From: Falsiroseomonas frigidaquae
GTDB taxonomy: Bacteria > Pseudomonadota > Alphaproteobacteria > Acetobacterales > Acetobacteraceae
Direction: 5' to 3'
NCBI RefSeq assembly: GCF_012163145.1
Contig: NZ_JAAVTX010000007.1
Span: forward strand, 124,001 to 188,000
Length of the DNA: 64,000 bases
A model generated the notes under the pieces. That model worked only from the letters and a program-made list of their open reading frames with translations, had not been told where the DNA came from and did not search any database. Within the stretch, counting starts at the first letter, position 1, and every line of letters starts with the position of its first letter. A program made the position numbers and the translations under genes. Positions 22,143-29,243 of this stretch are shown one piece after another.

Positions 22143-22930
22143 GCCGGTTGCCTCGGTGGCAGCTCGGCGCGGAAATGACGTTCCAGTCGCGCCACGCAAT
22201 CCTCCGTATTCTCCCCCACCTCGAAACGCTCCCCGAGGCGGATGCGATAGACCAGGGGAAGCACCGGGCGCCGGAACAGCGGCCAGCCACGGCTGAGATA
22301 GGGGCTGTCGGCCTCGATCAGCAGCGCCTGCACCGGGGCCTGCGCCGCGCGTGCCATCAGCGCGAAGCTGCGGTGCAGCCGATCGACCGGAGGCCGCCCG
22401 GTGCGCGATCCCTCCGGGAAGATCAGCAACTGGCTGCCGCCGCGCACGGCTTCCCCGGCACGGCGGATCATCGGCAGCGGGGCATCGTTCGGCATGTAGC
22501 CCGCCATGCGGATGCCGCCGCCGAGCGTCCAGCTGCTCCACAGCGATGCCTTGGTGATGCAGACCACGCGCGGAAGGCGGGAGATGATGAGCACCGCGTC
22601 CAGCATGGTCGGATGGTTCGGCGCGATGACGAGGCCGCCATCCCGGCGCAGCACATCCAGCGGGCTGAGGTCCACGCGCAGCACGCCGGTGGCCCGCATG
22701 ACGAACAGGAACCAGCGAAACCCCAGCATGATCATGAACTGGCCGATCCGCTCACCCGGCCGCTTGGGTACGATGCGGACGAGCAGCAGTGCCGGTAGGC
22801 TCCAGGCGAGGCAGCTCAGCAGCCAGACCAGAACGCAGAAATAGAAGGCGATACGGTAGTAGGCGGCGAGGAGCCAGCCCTGGCGCGGCGGTGATCTGGT
22901 CTGTTGGACCGCGGCCTCGATCTTTGTCAT
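22139..22930 (-). CDS. PlsC-type 1-acylglycerol-3-phosphate acyltransferase-like protein
   Basis: 263 residues from ATG 22930, preceded by a purine-rich GGCGGCAGAACA. An N-terminal hydrophobic helix (about 30-55) anchors it. The acyltransferase motifs are NHPTMLDA (motif I, NHxxxxD form, about residue 110), GGIRMAGYMPND, and FPEGSRTG (motif III, about 175). Divergent from the methyltransferase gene with a 44-base gap, and coupled to the glycosyltransferase downstream. Predicted to acylate a glycerol or polyene-lipid intermediate at the inner membrane. Confidence 0.85.
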   Translation of the reverse strand: MTKIEAAVQQTRSPPRQGWLLAAYYRIAFYFCVLVWLLSCLAWSLPALLLVRIVPKRPGERIGQFMIMLGFRWFLFVMRATGVLRVDLSPLDVLRRDGGLVIAPNHPTMLDAVLIISRLPRVVCITKASLWSSWTLGGGIRMAGYMPNDAPLPMIRRAGEAVRGGSQLLIFPEGSRTGRPPVDRLHRSFALMARAAQAPVQALLIEADSPYLSRGWPLFRRPVLPLVYRIRLGERFEVGENTEDCVARLERHFRAELPPRQPA

Positions 22931-22974
22931 TGTTCTGCCGCCGCGTGGTGAATCCAAGGATTGCAGGTTACAGG

Positions 22975-23742
22975 ATGCTTCGTGAAACAGTCCAGCAGCC
23001 CAGAATGACAGAACCCGCGCCACCGCACGCCCCGCTGCTGGACTACTATTCGTCTTCATCGGAACGTTCCGATTTCGTACGAAATCTCTTCAACCGCACC
23101 GCCGGATCCTATGACCGTATCAACGCCGCCTTCGCACTCGGATCGGGTGCCTGGTACCGCCGCCGCGCGCTGCGCCAGGCCGGGCTGGCACCCGGCGCGC
23201 GGATGCTCGATGTCGCCATCGGAACGGGGCTGGTGGCGCGGGAGGCTGCATCCATTCTCGGTGGCACGCAGGACCTGATCGGGCTCGACCTCAGCGAGGG
23301 GATGCTGGCCGTGGCGCGCCGGCAACTCGGCCTGACGCTGGTGCAGGCGCGGGCCGAAGCCCTGCCCTTCGCCGATGGCAGCTTCGACTTCATCAGCATG
23401 GGATACGCGCTGCGCCACGTCGCCGACCTCGGCGCGCTGTTCACGGAGTTCCGCCGCGTGCTGCGCCCCGGTGGCAGGGTCGTGGTGCTGGAGATCGCAC
23501 GCCCGGAAGGCCGCATCGCCCAGGCCCTGCTGCGTGGCTACATGGGCGCCGTGGTGCCGGCGGTGAGCCGCCTGTCCGGCAGCGGCTCCGCGACGTTGAT
23601 GCGCTACTACTGGGACACGATCGAGGCCTGCGTGCCGCCGGCCGAGATCCTGGCCCAGCTTGGCGGGGCGGGGCTGGAACAGGTGGGCTGCGCCACCGAA
23701 CTCGGCATGATGCGCGCCTATACCGCACGCTGCGCCGCATGA
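22975..23742 (+). CDS. UbiE/COQ5-like SAM-dependent methyltransferase
   Basis: 255 residues if started at ATG 22975 (AGG seven bases upstream); an alternative ATG at 23005 gives 245 residues. Class I methyltransferase motifs are MLDVAIGTGLVAREA (motif I), IGLDLSEGMLAVAR (motif II), FDFISMGYALRHV and VLRPGGRVVVLEI. The segment LFNRTAGSYDRINAAF matches the N-terminal core of UbiE relatives. The first gene of the plus-strand pigment run, it overlaps the next methyltransferase by 4 bases. In aryl-polyene clusters such an enzyme may methylate the aromatic head group; that assignment is inferred. Confidence 0.85.
   Translation: MLRETVQQPRMTEPAPPHAPLLDYYSSSSERSDFVRNLFNRTAGSYDRINAAFALGSGAWYRRRALRQAGLAPGARMLDVAIGTGLVAREAASILGGTQDLIGLDLSEGMLAVARRQLGLTLVQARAEALPFADGSFDFISMGYALRHVADLGALFTEFRRVLRPGGRVVVLEIARPEGRIAQALLRGYMGAVVPAVSRLSGSGSATLMRYYWDTIEACVPPAEILAQLGGAGLEQVGCATELGMMRAYTARCAA
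23058..23086. promoter_or_regulatory. two overlapping 16-bp perfect palindromes inside the methyltransferase start region
   Basis: atcggaacgttccgat (23058-23073) and gatttcgtacgaaatc (23071-23086) are both perfect palindromes sharing three bases. They sit 18 codons after ATG 23005, just before the conserved protein core. The codons there are unusually AT-rich for this genome (gta, cga, aat). They look like operators, though chance within coding sequence is possible. Confidence 0.4.
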
Positions 23743-24419
23743 GTGGCTCCGGCACGGCCGTGCCCGGCCTTCTGGCCCTGACCGGCCAGGTCACCGCGCG
23801 CTATGGCGGCGCATCCCGCTACGCGCGCAATTTCGTCCGCGGCAAGCTGCTGACGGACCCGGCGACGCCGGCCATCCTGCGCCTGGCGCGGGAGGCCCGT
23901 GGCTTCGGCGTGGTGGCGGACCTCGGCTGCGGCCGCGGCCAGGTCGGGCTGGCGCTGCTCACCGCGGGGCTGGCGCAGGCGGTGCATGGGCTGGACCTTG
24001 ACCCCGGCAAGATCGCCGATGCCCGGCGGGCCAGCACCGGCCTGCCGGCGGATTTCGCGGTGGCAGACCTCGGCCGCGCCGCGGTGCCGGAATGCGACAC
24101 GGCACTGATCTTCGATGTGCTGCTGCAGATGCCGGAGGCGGCCCAGCGCGGCCTGATCGCGCGCATGGCCGCCGCCGCCCGGCGCCGCATCGTCATCCGC
24201 GCCTTCGACCCGGATTGTGGCTGGCGCGCCGGCCTCGGTCGCACCATGGAGGAAGCCGGGCGCCGCCTGAGGCGGGATGGCTCCGCTTTCCGCCCGCTGC
24301 CCCTGGCCGAACTGGCGGCGCCGCTGCGGGTAGCGGGTTTCCGGACCAGCGTCACACCCTGCTGGGGCTGGACGCCGCTGCCCAACGTCATGCTGCTGGC
24401 GGAGCGCGAGCCCACGTGA
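23739..24419 (+). CDS. SAM-dependent methyltransferase
   Basis: 226 residues; ATG overlaps the preceding stop (ATGA). Motif I is VVADLGCGRGQVGLAL (about 58-73), followed by VHGLDLDPGKIADAR and CDTALIFDVLLQMP. The N-terminal RYARNFVRGKLLTDP segment recalls small methyltransferases found in polyene and fatty-acid type clusters. Second methyltransferase in a row, so two methylation steps or two substrates are implied. Substrate cannot be told from the sequence. Confidence 0.8.
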   Translation: MSGSGTAVPGLLALTGQVTARYGGASRYARNFVRGKLLTDPATPAILRLAREARGFGVVADLGCGRGQVGLALLTAGLAQAVHGLDLDPGKIADARRASTGLPADFAVADLGRAAVPECDTALIFDVLLQMPEAAQRGLIARMAAAARRRIVIRAFDPDCGWRAGLGRTMEEAGRRLRRDGSAFRPLPLAELAAPLRVAGFRTSVTPCWGWTPLPNVMLLAEREPT

Positions 24420-25255
24420 AGCATCTGCTGACCTGTGCCTGCCTGCTGGCCGCCCTGCCCGCCTCCGCCCAGGAAATCCGCCGCCCGCTGCTGGAGGCCG
24501 GCGTCCTACTGGGCGGCGGCCTGCTGCCGGACTACCCCGCCGCCGACCGGTCCGATCCGCGCGCCCTGGCGCTGCCCTGGCTGATCTATCGCGGCGAGAT
24601 CCTGCAGAGCGACGAGCGCGGTTTGCGGGGCCGTCTGTACCGCTCCGCCGACCTGGAACTGACCTTCAATGCCAATGGCGCGCTCGGCAGCGAATCGGGC
24701 AGCGGGGCGCGGTCCGGCATGGAGGATCTCGACCCGATGGGCGAGATCGGGCCCTCGCTCCGCTGGGTCGCCTGGCGGGATACGGCGCGGCTGACGCGCA
24801 TCGTGCTGGAGGCGCCCGTGCGCGCCGCCTTCACTACGGATTTCTCCCGCATCCGCCATCGCGGCTTCGTCTTCGCGCCGGAGGCTTCGGTCGAACGGAG
24901 CGACCTGTTCCAGGCCGGCAGCCGCGCCCGGATCGGGCTGGGCCCGGTCTTCGCCACCGGCGGGCTGATGGACTACTGGTATCGCGTGCGGCCGAGCGAG
25001 GCGCGTCCGGATCGCCCGGCCTATGCGGCGGAAGGCGGCTATCTTGGCATGCGGATGCAATTCTCCTACCGGCTGCCGCTGACCGACCGGATTTCCCTCA
25101 CCACCGGGGGGCGCGTGGAGAATTTTTCTGGTGCCGCAAATGCGGAAAGTCCGCTCTTCCGGTCGGAATGGAACGTGACTCTGGTCGGTGGGATATCGGT
25201 TTCGCTGTACCGCAGCGAGACGACAGTTGCGTCTGGCGCAGAACCCTATGACTAG
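24416..25255 (+). CDS. MipA/OmpV family outer-membrane protein
   Basis: 279 residues from GTG 24416, overlapping the upstream stop (GTGA). The N-terminus HLLTCACLLAALPASAQ is a signal peptide with likely cleavage after ASA. The mature part has alternating hydrophobic beta strands, a GGGLLPDYPAADRSD opening like MipA/OmpV proteins, and a YLGMRMQFSYRLPL strand near the end. The C-terminal strand ends with VGGISVSLYRSE rather than a classical terminal Phe. It may form a small outer-membrane barrel serving the polyene or envelope pathway encoded around it. Confidence 0.75.
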   Translation: MKHLLTCACLLAALPASAQEIRRPLLEAGVLLGGGLLPDYPAADRSDPRALALPWLIYRGEILQSDERGLRGRLYRSADLELTFNANGALGSESGSGARSGMEDLDPMGEIGPSLRWVAWRDTARLTRIVLEAPVRAAFTTDFSRIRHRGFVFAPEASVERSDLFQAGSRARIGLGPVFATGGLMDYWYRVRPSEARPDRPAYAAEGGYLGMRMQFSYRLPLTDRISLTTGGRVENFSGAANAESPLFRSEWNVTLVGGISVSLYRSETTVASGAEPYD

Positions 25256-25322
25256 CCACCTGTTGCCGGCTTCGTGGCGGCCCTGCTATCTCATCCTGCG
25301 GCATTAATTCCGAATTTGTGTT

Positions 25323-25351
25323 CCTGATCGTGCGGATGGCTGATCTATAAT
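25323..25351 (+). promoter_or_regulatory. candidate promoter before the ACP gene
   Basis: A perfect TATAAT lies at 25346-25351 in a locally AT-rich gap (25256-25385), 35 bases before the ACP start. The -35 region at the right distance (about 25323-25328) is poor. It suggests that the biosynthetic run from the ACP onward has its own transcript start. Confidence 0.45.
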
Positions 25352-25385
25352 TTGGGTTCGACGCGTTCATGGGCTGGAGCTGTTG

Positions 25386-25679
25386 ATGAGCATGATGGGC
25401 ACGACGGTGGCAGCAGAGCCCGACCTGGTGCTGGAAGCCGACCTGGCACGGCTGATCGTGGCCGCCCTGTCGCTTGAGGTCGCAGCGGACGACATCGCGC
25501 CGGAGGCGCCGCTGTTCGGCGCCGGCCTCGGCCTCGATTCCATCGATGCGCTGGAACTCGCCCTGGCGGTGTCGAAAGCCTACGGCGTGCAGCTGCGCTC
25601 GGACGATGAGCGCAACCATCGGATCTTCGCCTCGCTGCGCAGCCTGGCCGCGCATATCGCCGGGCACCGGACCCGCTGA
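25386..25679 (+). CDS. acyl carrier protein of the aryl-polyene-type cluster
   Basis: 97 residues from ATG 25386, with GGAG eight bases upstream. The phosphopantetheine attachment motif GLDSIDALEL has Ser52 as the modified residue. Acidic helices flank it as in other ACPs. It would carry the aromatic starter and growing polyene chain for the ketosynthase/ketoreductase/dehydratase set downstream. Canonical aryl-polyene clusters often have two ACPs; only this one is visible here. Confidence 0.9.
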   Translation: MSMMGTTVAAEPDLVLEADLARLIVAALSLEVAADDIAPEAPLFGAGLGLDSIDALELALAVSKAYGVQLRSDDERNHRIFASLRSLAAHIAGHRTR

Positions 25680-25684
25680 GCGTG

Positions 25685-26179
25685 ATGCCGGCACGCGCGC
25701 CGCGATTGCCGGCACGAAGGCTGCTGGTCGGGTCCACGCTGTGGCTGCTGGCCGTATCGGCGGAAATCCTGCTGGCCGGCGTTGCCTTGTCGTTTGCCGG
25801 CCAGCACGGGCCTGCCCTGGTGGCGGTGCTGGTGAACCTTGCGGTGGCGCTGCGCTTCGGATTGACGCTGCGGCCGGGCCAGGTTCCCCTGATCACCCGC
25901 TACGCCCGCTGCGACGAGGCAGGGCTGCCCAGCCATGGCGAAGCCTACACAAGAGCACTGACCGCGTTCTGGTGCTGGCTCCTGACCGGCTTCGCCCTGC
26001 TGCACGCGCTGGCGGTGTTCGGCTGGTGGACGACGGCGGACCTGTCCCTGCTGCAGACCGTGGCTTGCCTGGCGCTGTTCCTCGGCGAGCATGCGGTTCG
26101 GACCCATCGCCTGCCGGAGCTGGGCCGCGCCAATCCCTGGCGCACCTTCCGCGCCATCCTGGCCCATCATGCCGCCTGA
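25685..26179 (+). CDS. COG4648-like membrane protein of aryl-polyene clusters
   Basis: 164 residues with four hydrophobic helices (about 14-40, 44-58, 93-112, 118-136) and a basic C-terminus (RTHRLPELGRANPWRT). A GTG three bases earlier could also start translation. Position between ACP and the adenylating enzyme corresponds to the small membrane protein of unknown function conserved in aryl-polyene clusters. Identification rests mostly on context and topology. It overlaps the next gene by 11 bases. Confidence 0.65.
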   Translation: MPARAPRLPARRLLVGSTLWLLAVSAEILLAGVALSFAGQHGPALVAVLVNLAVALRFGLTLRPGQVPLITRYARCDEAGLPSHGEAYTRALTAFWCWLLTGFALLHALAVFGWWTTADLSLLQTVACLALFLGEHAVRTHRLPELGRANPWRTFRAILAHHAA

Positions 26180-27497
26180 CCTGCTGACAGCGCGTGATCC
26201 GGCGGAGGTGATCTGCCACCGGGATGGCGCCGCGATCACCGTGGGCGGCTTCCTGGCACAGGCCGCCGCGCTGGCCGAGCGCCTGCCGGACCAGGGCCAG
26301 GCAGTGAACACCTGCACCGATCGCTACGCCGCGCTGGTTGCCTTCGCCGCGGCGCTGTGGCGCGGCCACCCGACGCTGCTCGGCAGGACGGGCGCCGCCG
26401 GCGAGGCTCCAGCAGCGGGCACCTATATCCTGACCGATGCACAGCAGCCTGACGCACACCGCTCCGGGGCTTCGCTGCCGGTGTTCGAGGTCGATCTGGC
26501 GCCCGTGCACCGTACGGTCGTCGCGCCCGCCATTCCCGCGGACCGGATCGCCGCCATCGCCTTCACATCCGGCTCCACCGGCGCGCCCACGGCGCACCTG
26601 AAGCCCTGGGGCGCGCTGGTGCTGGGCGCCGCCGCCGCGGCCGCGCGCTTCGGGTTGCGCGCGCAGGACGGCCCGCCCAGCAGCCTGGTCGCCACCGTGC
26701 CGCCGCAGCACATGTACGGCTTCGAGACGACGCTGATGCTGCCGCTGCACGCCCGGCTCGCCATCCATGCCGGCGCCAGCTTCTTTCCCTGCGACGTGCT
26801 GGATGCGCTGGATGCCGTGCCGCCGCGCCGCATCCTGATCACCACGCCGCTGCATCTGCGCGTGCTGCTGGCGGAGACCCGCCGGCCGCCCGACCTGGCC
26901 GCCGTCATCTCCGCCACCGCCCCGCTGTCGCGCGAAATGGCGGAGGCGGTGGAGCGCGAGTGGCACGCGCCGATGCTGGAAATCTACGGCGCCACCGAAG
27001 CCGGATCCATGGCGAGCCGCCGCAGTGCCCATGAGGAAGACTGGTTGCCCTATGACGGCATCATCCTCCGCCCCGGGTTTGCCGACACGCCCAGCCTGGC
27101 CGAGATCCCCGGCCTTGGCCCGGTACCTCTGTCCGATGCGCTCGAAGCCGTGGGCAATGGGCGGTTCCGGCTGCTCGGCCGCATCGCCGATCTGGTGAAG
27201 CTCGGCGGCAAGCGCGCCTCGCTGGCGGAGCTCAACCGCGTGCTGGCCGCCGTGCCGGGCGTGGTGGATGGCGTCTTCCTCGCGCCGCGCGACCTGGAGC
27301 GCAATCCCGCGGCGCGCCTGGCGGCCATCGTGGTGGCGCCCGGACGAACCGCGGCGGAGATACTCGGCGCATTGCGCGACCGGCTCGAGCCGGCCTTCCT
27401 GCCGCGCCGGCTCGAGATGGTTGCCGCCCTGCCGCGCGACCACCTGGGCAAGCTGCCGCACCAGGCGCTGCGCCAGATGGTGCGGGAGGAGCCATGA
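26169..27497 (+). CDS. AMP-dependent acyl-ACP synthetase/ligase
   Basis: Adenylate-forming enzyme, 442 residues, shorter than ordinary acyl-CoA ligases. The P-loop-like AFTSGSTGAPTAHLK (about 137-151), the IYGATEAGSMASRR motif near 275 and GRIADLVKLGGKRASLAELN near 340 identify the superfamily; LGKLPHQALRQMV near the C-terminus holds the expected catalytic-type lysine. In aryl-polyene pathways the counterpart activates an aromatic acid and loads it onto the ACP. The true start is ATG 26169 because the upstream open frame overlaps the membrane protein. Confidence 0.87.
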   Translation: MPPDLLTARDPAEVICHRDGAAITVGGFLAQAAALAERLPDQGQAVNTCTDRYAALVAFAAALWRGHPTLLGRTGAAGEAPAAGTYILTDAQQPDAHRSGASLPVFEVDLAPVHRTVVAPAIPADRIAAIAFTSGSTGAPTAHLKPWGALVLGAAAAAARFGLRAQDGPPSSLVATVPPQHMYGFETTLMLPLHARLAIHAGASFFPCDVLDALDAVPPRRILITTPLHLRVLLAETRRPPDLAAVISATAPLSREMAEAVEREWHAPMLEIYGATEAGSMASRRSAHEEDWLPYDGIILRPGFADTPSLAEIPGLGPVPLSDALEAVGNGRFRLLGRIADLVKLGGKRASLAELNRVLAAVPGVVDGVFLAPRDLERNPAARLAAIVVAPGRTAAEILGALRDRLEPAFLPRRLEMVAALPRDHLGKLPHQALRQMVREEP

Positions 27498-27781
27498 TCT
27501 TCCGCATCCTGCCCGACCATCCCGCCCTGCCCGGCCACTTCCCCGGCCGCCCCATCGTGCCCGGGGTGCTGCTGCTGGACGCTGTGCTGCAGGCCGCGGC
27601 GAAGTTCCGGGAGCACCCGCCGACGCGCCTTCTGCGCGCCAAGTTCCCGGCACCGGTTTTGCCGGGCGAGGAGGTCGAGATCACGCTCGACCCGCGCGGC
27701 GCCGATCGCCTCGCCTTCACCTGCCGCCGCGGCGACACCACGGTCCTGCTGGGGGAGCTGGGATGGCCGACGCCGCCCTGA
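27494..27781 (+). CDS. small hotdog-fold 3-hydroxyacyl-ACP dehydratase
   Basis: 95 residues, one hotdog domain. PGHFPGRPIVPGVLLLD (about 13-29) carries the FabZ/FabA-type catalytic histidine (His15) and the following helix. ATG overlaps the ligase stop by 4 bases. It corresponds to the small dehydratase of aryl-polyene clusters, which would remove water after each ketoreduction to create the conjugated chain. A second dehydratase lies at 33509. Confidence 0.82.
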   Translation: MIFRILPDHPALPGHFPGRPIVPGVLLLDAVLQAAAKFREHPPTRLLRAKFPAPVLPGEEVEITLDPRGADRLAFTCRRGDTTVLLGELGWPTPP

Positions 27782-28683
27782 ACCCGCAGTCGGAATGGGT
27801 GCGCGCGCCGGAGCGCGGCAACAATTTCTGGCTGCGCGTGATGATCGGCATCACCCGCACCCTGGGCTGGCGCGCCGGCCATGTCCTGCTCTATCCGATC
27901 ACCGCCTATTTCCTGGCCTTCTCGCCGCGGCAACGGGCTTCGGCGCGGCAGTATCTGGACCGCGCGCTCGGCCGGCCCGCGCGCCTCGCCGATCTGTGGA
28001 CGCTGTACTTCACCTTCGCCGCGACCATCCTCGACCGCGTCTGGCTCGCCTCCGGCCGCACCGGCGACTTCAGCATCACCGTGCAGGGGCTCGATGCCCT
28101 GCGCGCCCGGGTCGAGGCGGGCCAGGGTTGCCTGCTGTTCGGCGCCCATCTCGGCAGCTTCGAGGCGCTGCGCGCCATCGCCGATGCCGGCTGCCCGGTG
28201 GAAGTCTCGATCCTGATGCATGAGGCGAATGCGACGCGGGTGAAGGCGGTGTTCGACACGCTGGGCGGCGCCGGCCGCGCCGCGGCCATCATCCCCCTCG
28301 GCAGCCCTGATTCGATGCTGCGGGTGCGGGAAGTGCTGGAGCGCGGCGGTCTGGTCGGCCTGCTGGCGGATCGCGCGCCGGCCGGCCAGCGCCTGCATCT
28401 CGCCGACTTCCTCGGCCACCCTGCGCCGCTGCCGACCGGGCCGCATCTGCTGGCCGCGGTGCTCGGTGTGCCCGTGCTGCTCGCCTTCGGCATCCGCACC
28501 GGCACGCGCCGCTACGAGATCATCTTCCGGGAGTTCGCAGAGCGCGTCGCACCGGCGGGCCGCGCCGGGCGCGAGGCCGCCGTCGCGGCCTCCGTCGAGG
28601 CCTATGCACGCGAGTTGGAGGCGATGTGCCGGGCGCATCCCACCAACTGGTTCAATTTCTACCCGTTCTGGCAGGCGCCATGA
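27763..28683 (+). CDS. LpxL/HtrB-type lipid A acyltransferase family protein
   Basis: 306 residues from ATG 27763, overlapping the dehydratase by 19 bases, with GGGGGAG upstream. The catalytic HX4E motif appears as GAHLGSFE (near residue 128). An N-terminal hydrophobic stretch (RAGHVLLYPITAYFLAF) and a C-terminal NWFNFYPFW match the LpxL family. In aryl-polyene loci such acyltransferases are thought to attach the polyene or a fatty acid to a lipid anchor. Exact acceptor unknown. Confidence 0.82.
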   Translation: MADAALNPQSEWVRAPERGNNFWLRVMIGITRTLGWRAGHVLLYPITAYFLAFSPRQRASARQYLDRALGRPARLADLWTLYFTFAATILDRVWLASGRTGDFSITVQGLDALRARVEAGQGCLLFGAHLGSFEALRAIADAGCPVEVSILMHEANATRVKAVFDTLGGAGRAAAIIPLGSPDSMLRVREVLERGGLVGLLADRAPAGQRLHLADFLGHPAPLPTGPHLLAAVLGVPVLLAFGIRTGTRRYEIIFREFAERVAPAGRAGREAAVAASVEAYARELEAMCRAHPTNWFNFYPFWQAP

Positions 28684-29243
28684 GGCCGCTCCGCCGCGCG
28701 CTGCTGTTGCTGCCGCTGGCCGGGCCGGCCCTCGGGCAGGATCCGCTGCAGCAGGTGATGCGCAGCTTGGCCGCAGTGAAGCAAAGGCGATCCCGCTTCA
28801 CCGAGGACAAGGTGATCCCGGAACTCGACATCGGCCTGCCGAATGAGGGCACGCTGCTGTGGGTCGCGCCGGACCGGCTCGAGAAGCACACCACCTGGCC
28901 GATCGACGAGTTCCTCGCGGTGCAGGGCGGCCGGCTGCATTATGAGCGCCGGGACCGCGCCGTGCAGCGCGAATTCGCACTCGGCGAGCAGCCCGAGATG
29001 GCGGCGCTGGTGGAAGCCATCCGCGCCACGCTCGCCGGCGACCTGCCCGCCCTGCGCCAGCACTACGAGGTGTCCTTCAGCGGCACGCCGGCCGAATGGA
29101 CCCTGGTGCTGACGCCCGCCTCGCTGCGGCTGCGCACCGCGGTGCAGCGCATCACCATCACGGGCCAGGGATCCGAATTGCGCGGCGTGGACACCGAGGG
29201 CGGCGGCGGCGTCACCCGCATGCGGATCATGCCCGCATCGTGA
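28680..29243 (+). CDS. LolA-like periplasmic carrier protein
   Basis: 187 residues with signal peptide MRPLRRALLLLPLAGPALG. The mature part starts QDPLQQVMRSLAAVKQRRSRF and continues with the LolA-type ...LLWVAPDRLEKH... and YERRDRAVQREFAL beta segments. ATG overlaps the acyltransferase stop (ATGA) and its stop overlaps the exporter start (GTGA). A dedicated LolA-like protein next to an MMPL exporter is the hallmark pair of aryl-polyene clusters, presumably moving the lipid-linked pigment to the outer membrane. Confidence 0.82.
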   Translation: MRPLRRALLLLPLAGPALGQDPLQQVMRSLAAVKQRRSRFTEDKVIPELDIGLPNEGTLLWVAPDRLEKHTTWPIDEFLAVQGGRLHYERRDRAVQREFALGEQPEMAALVEAIRATLAGDLPALRQHYEVSFSGTPAEWTLVLTPASLRLRTAVQRITITGQGSELRGVDTEGGGGVTRMRIMPAS

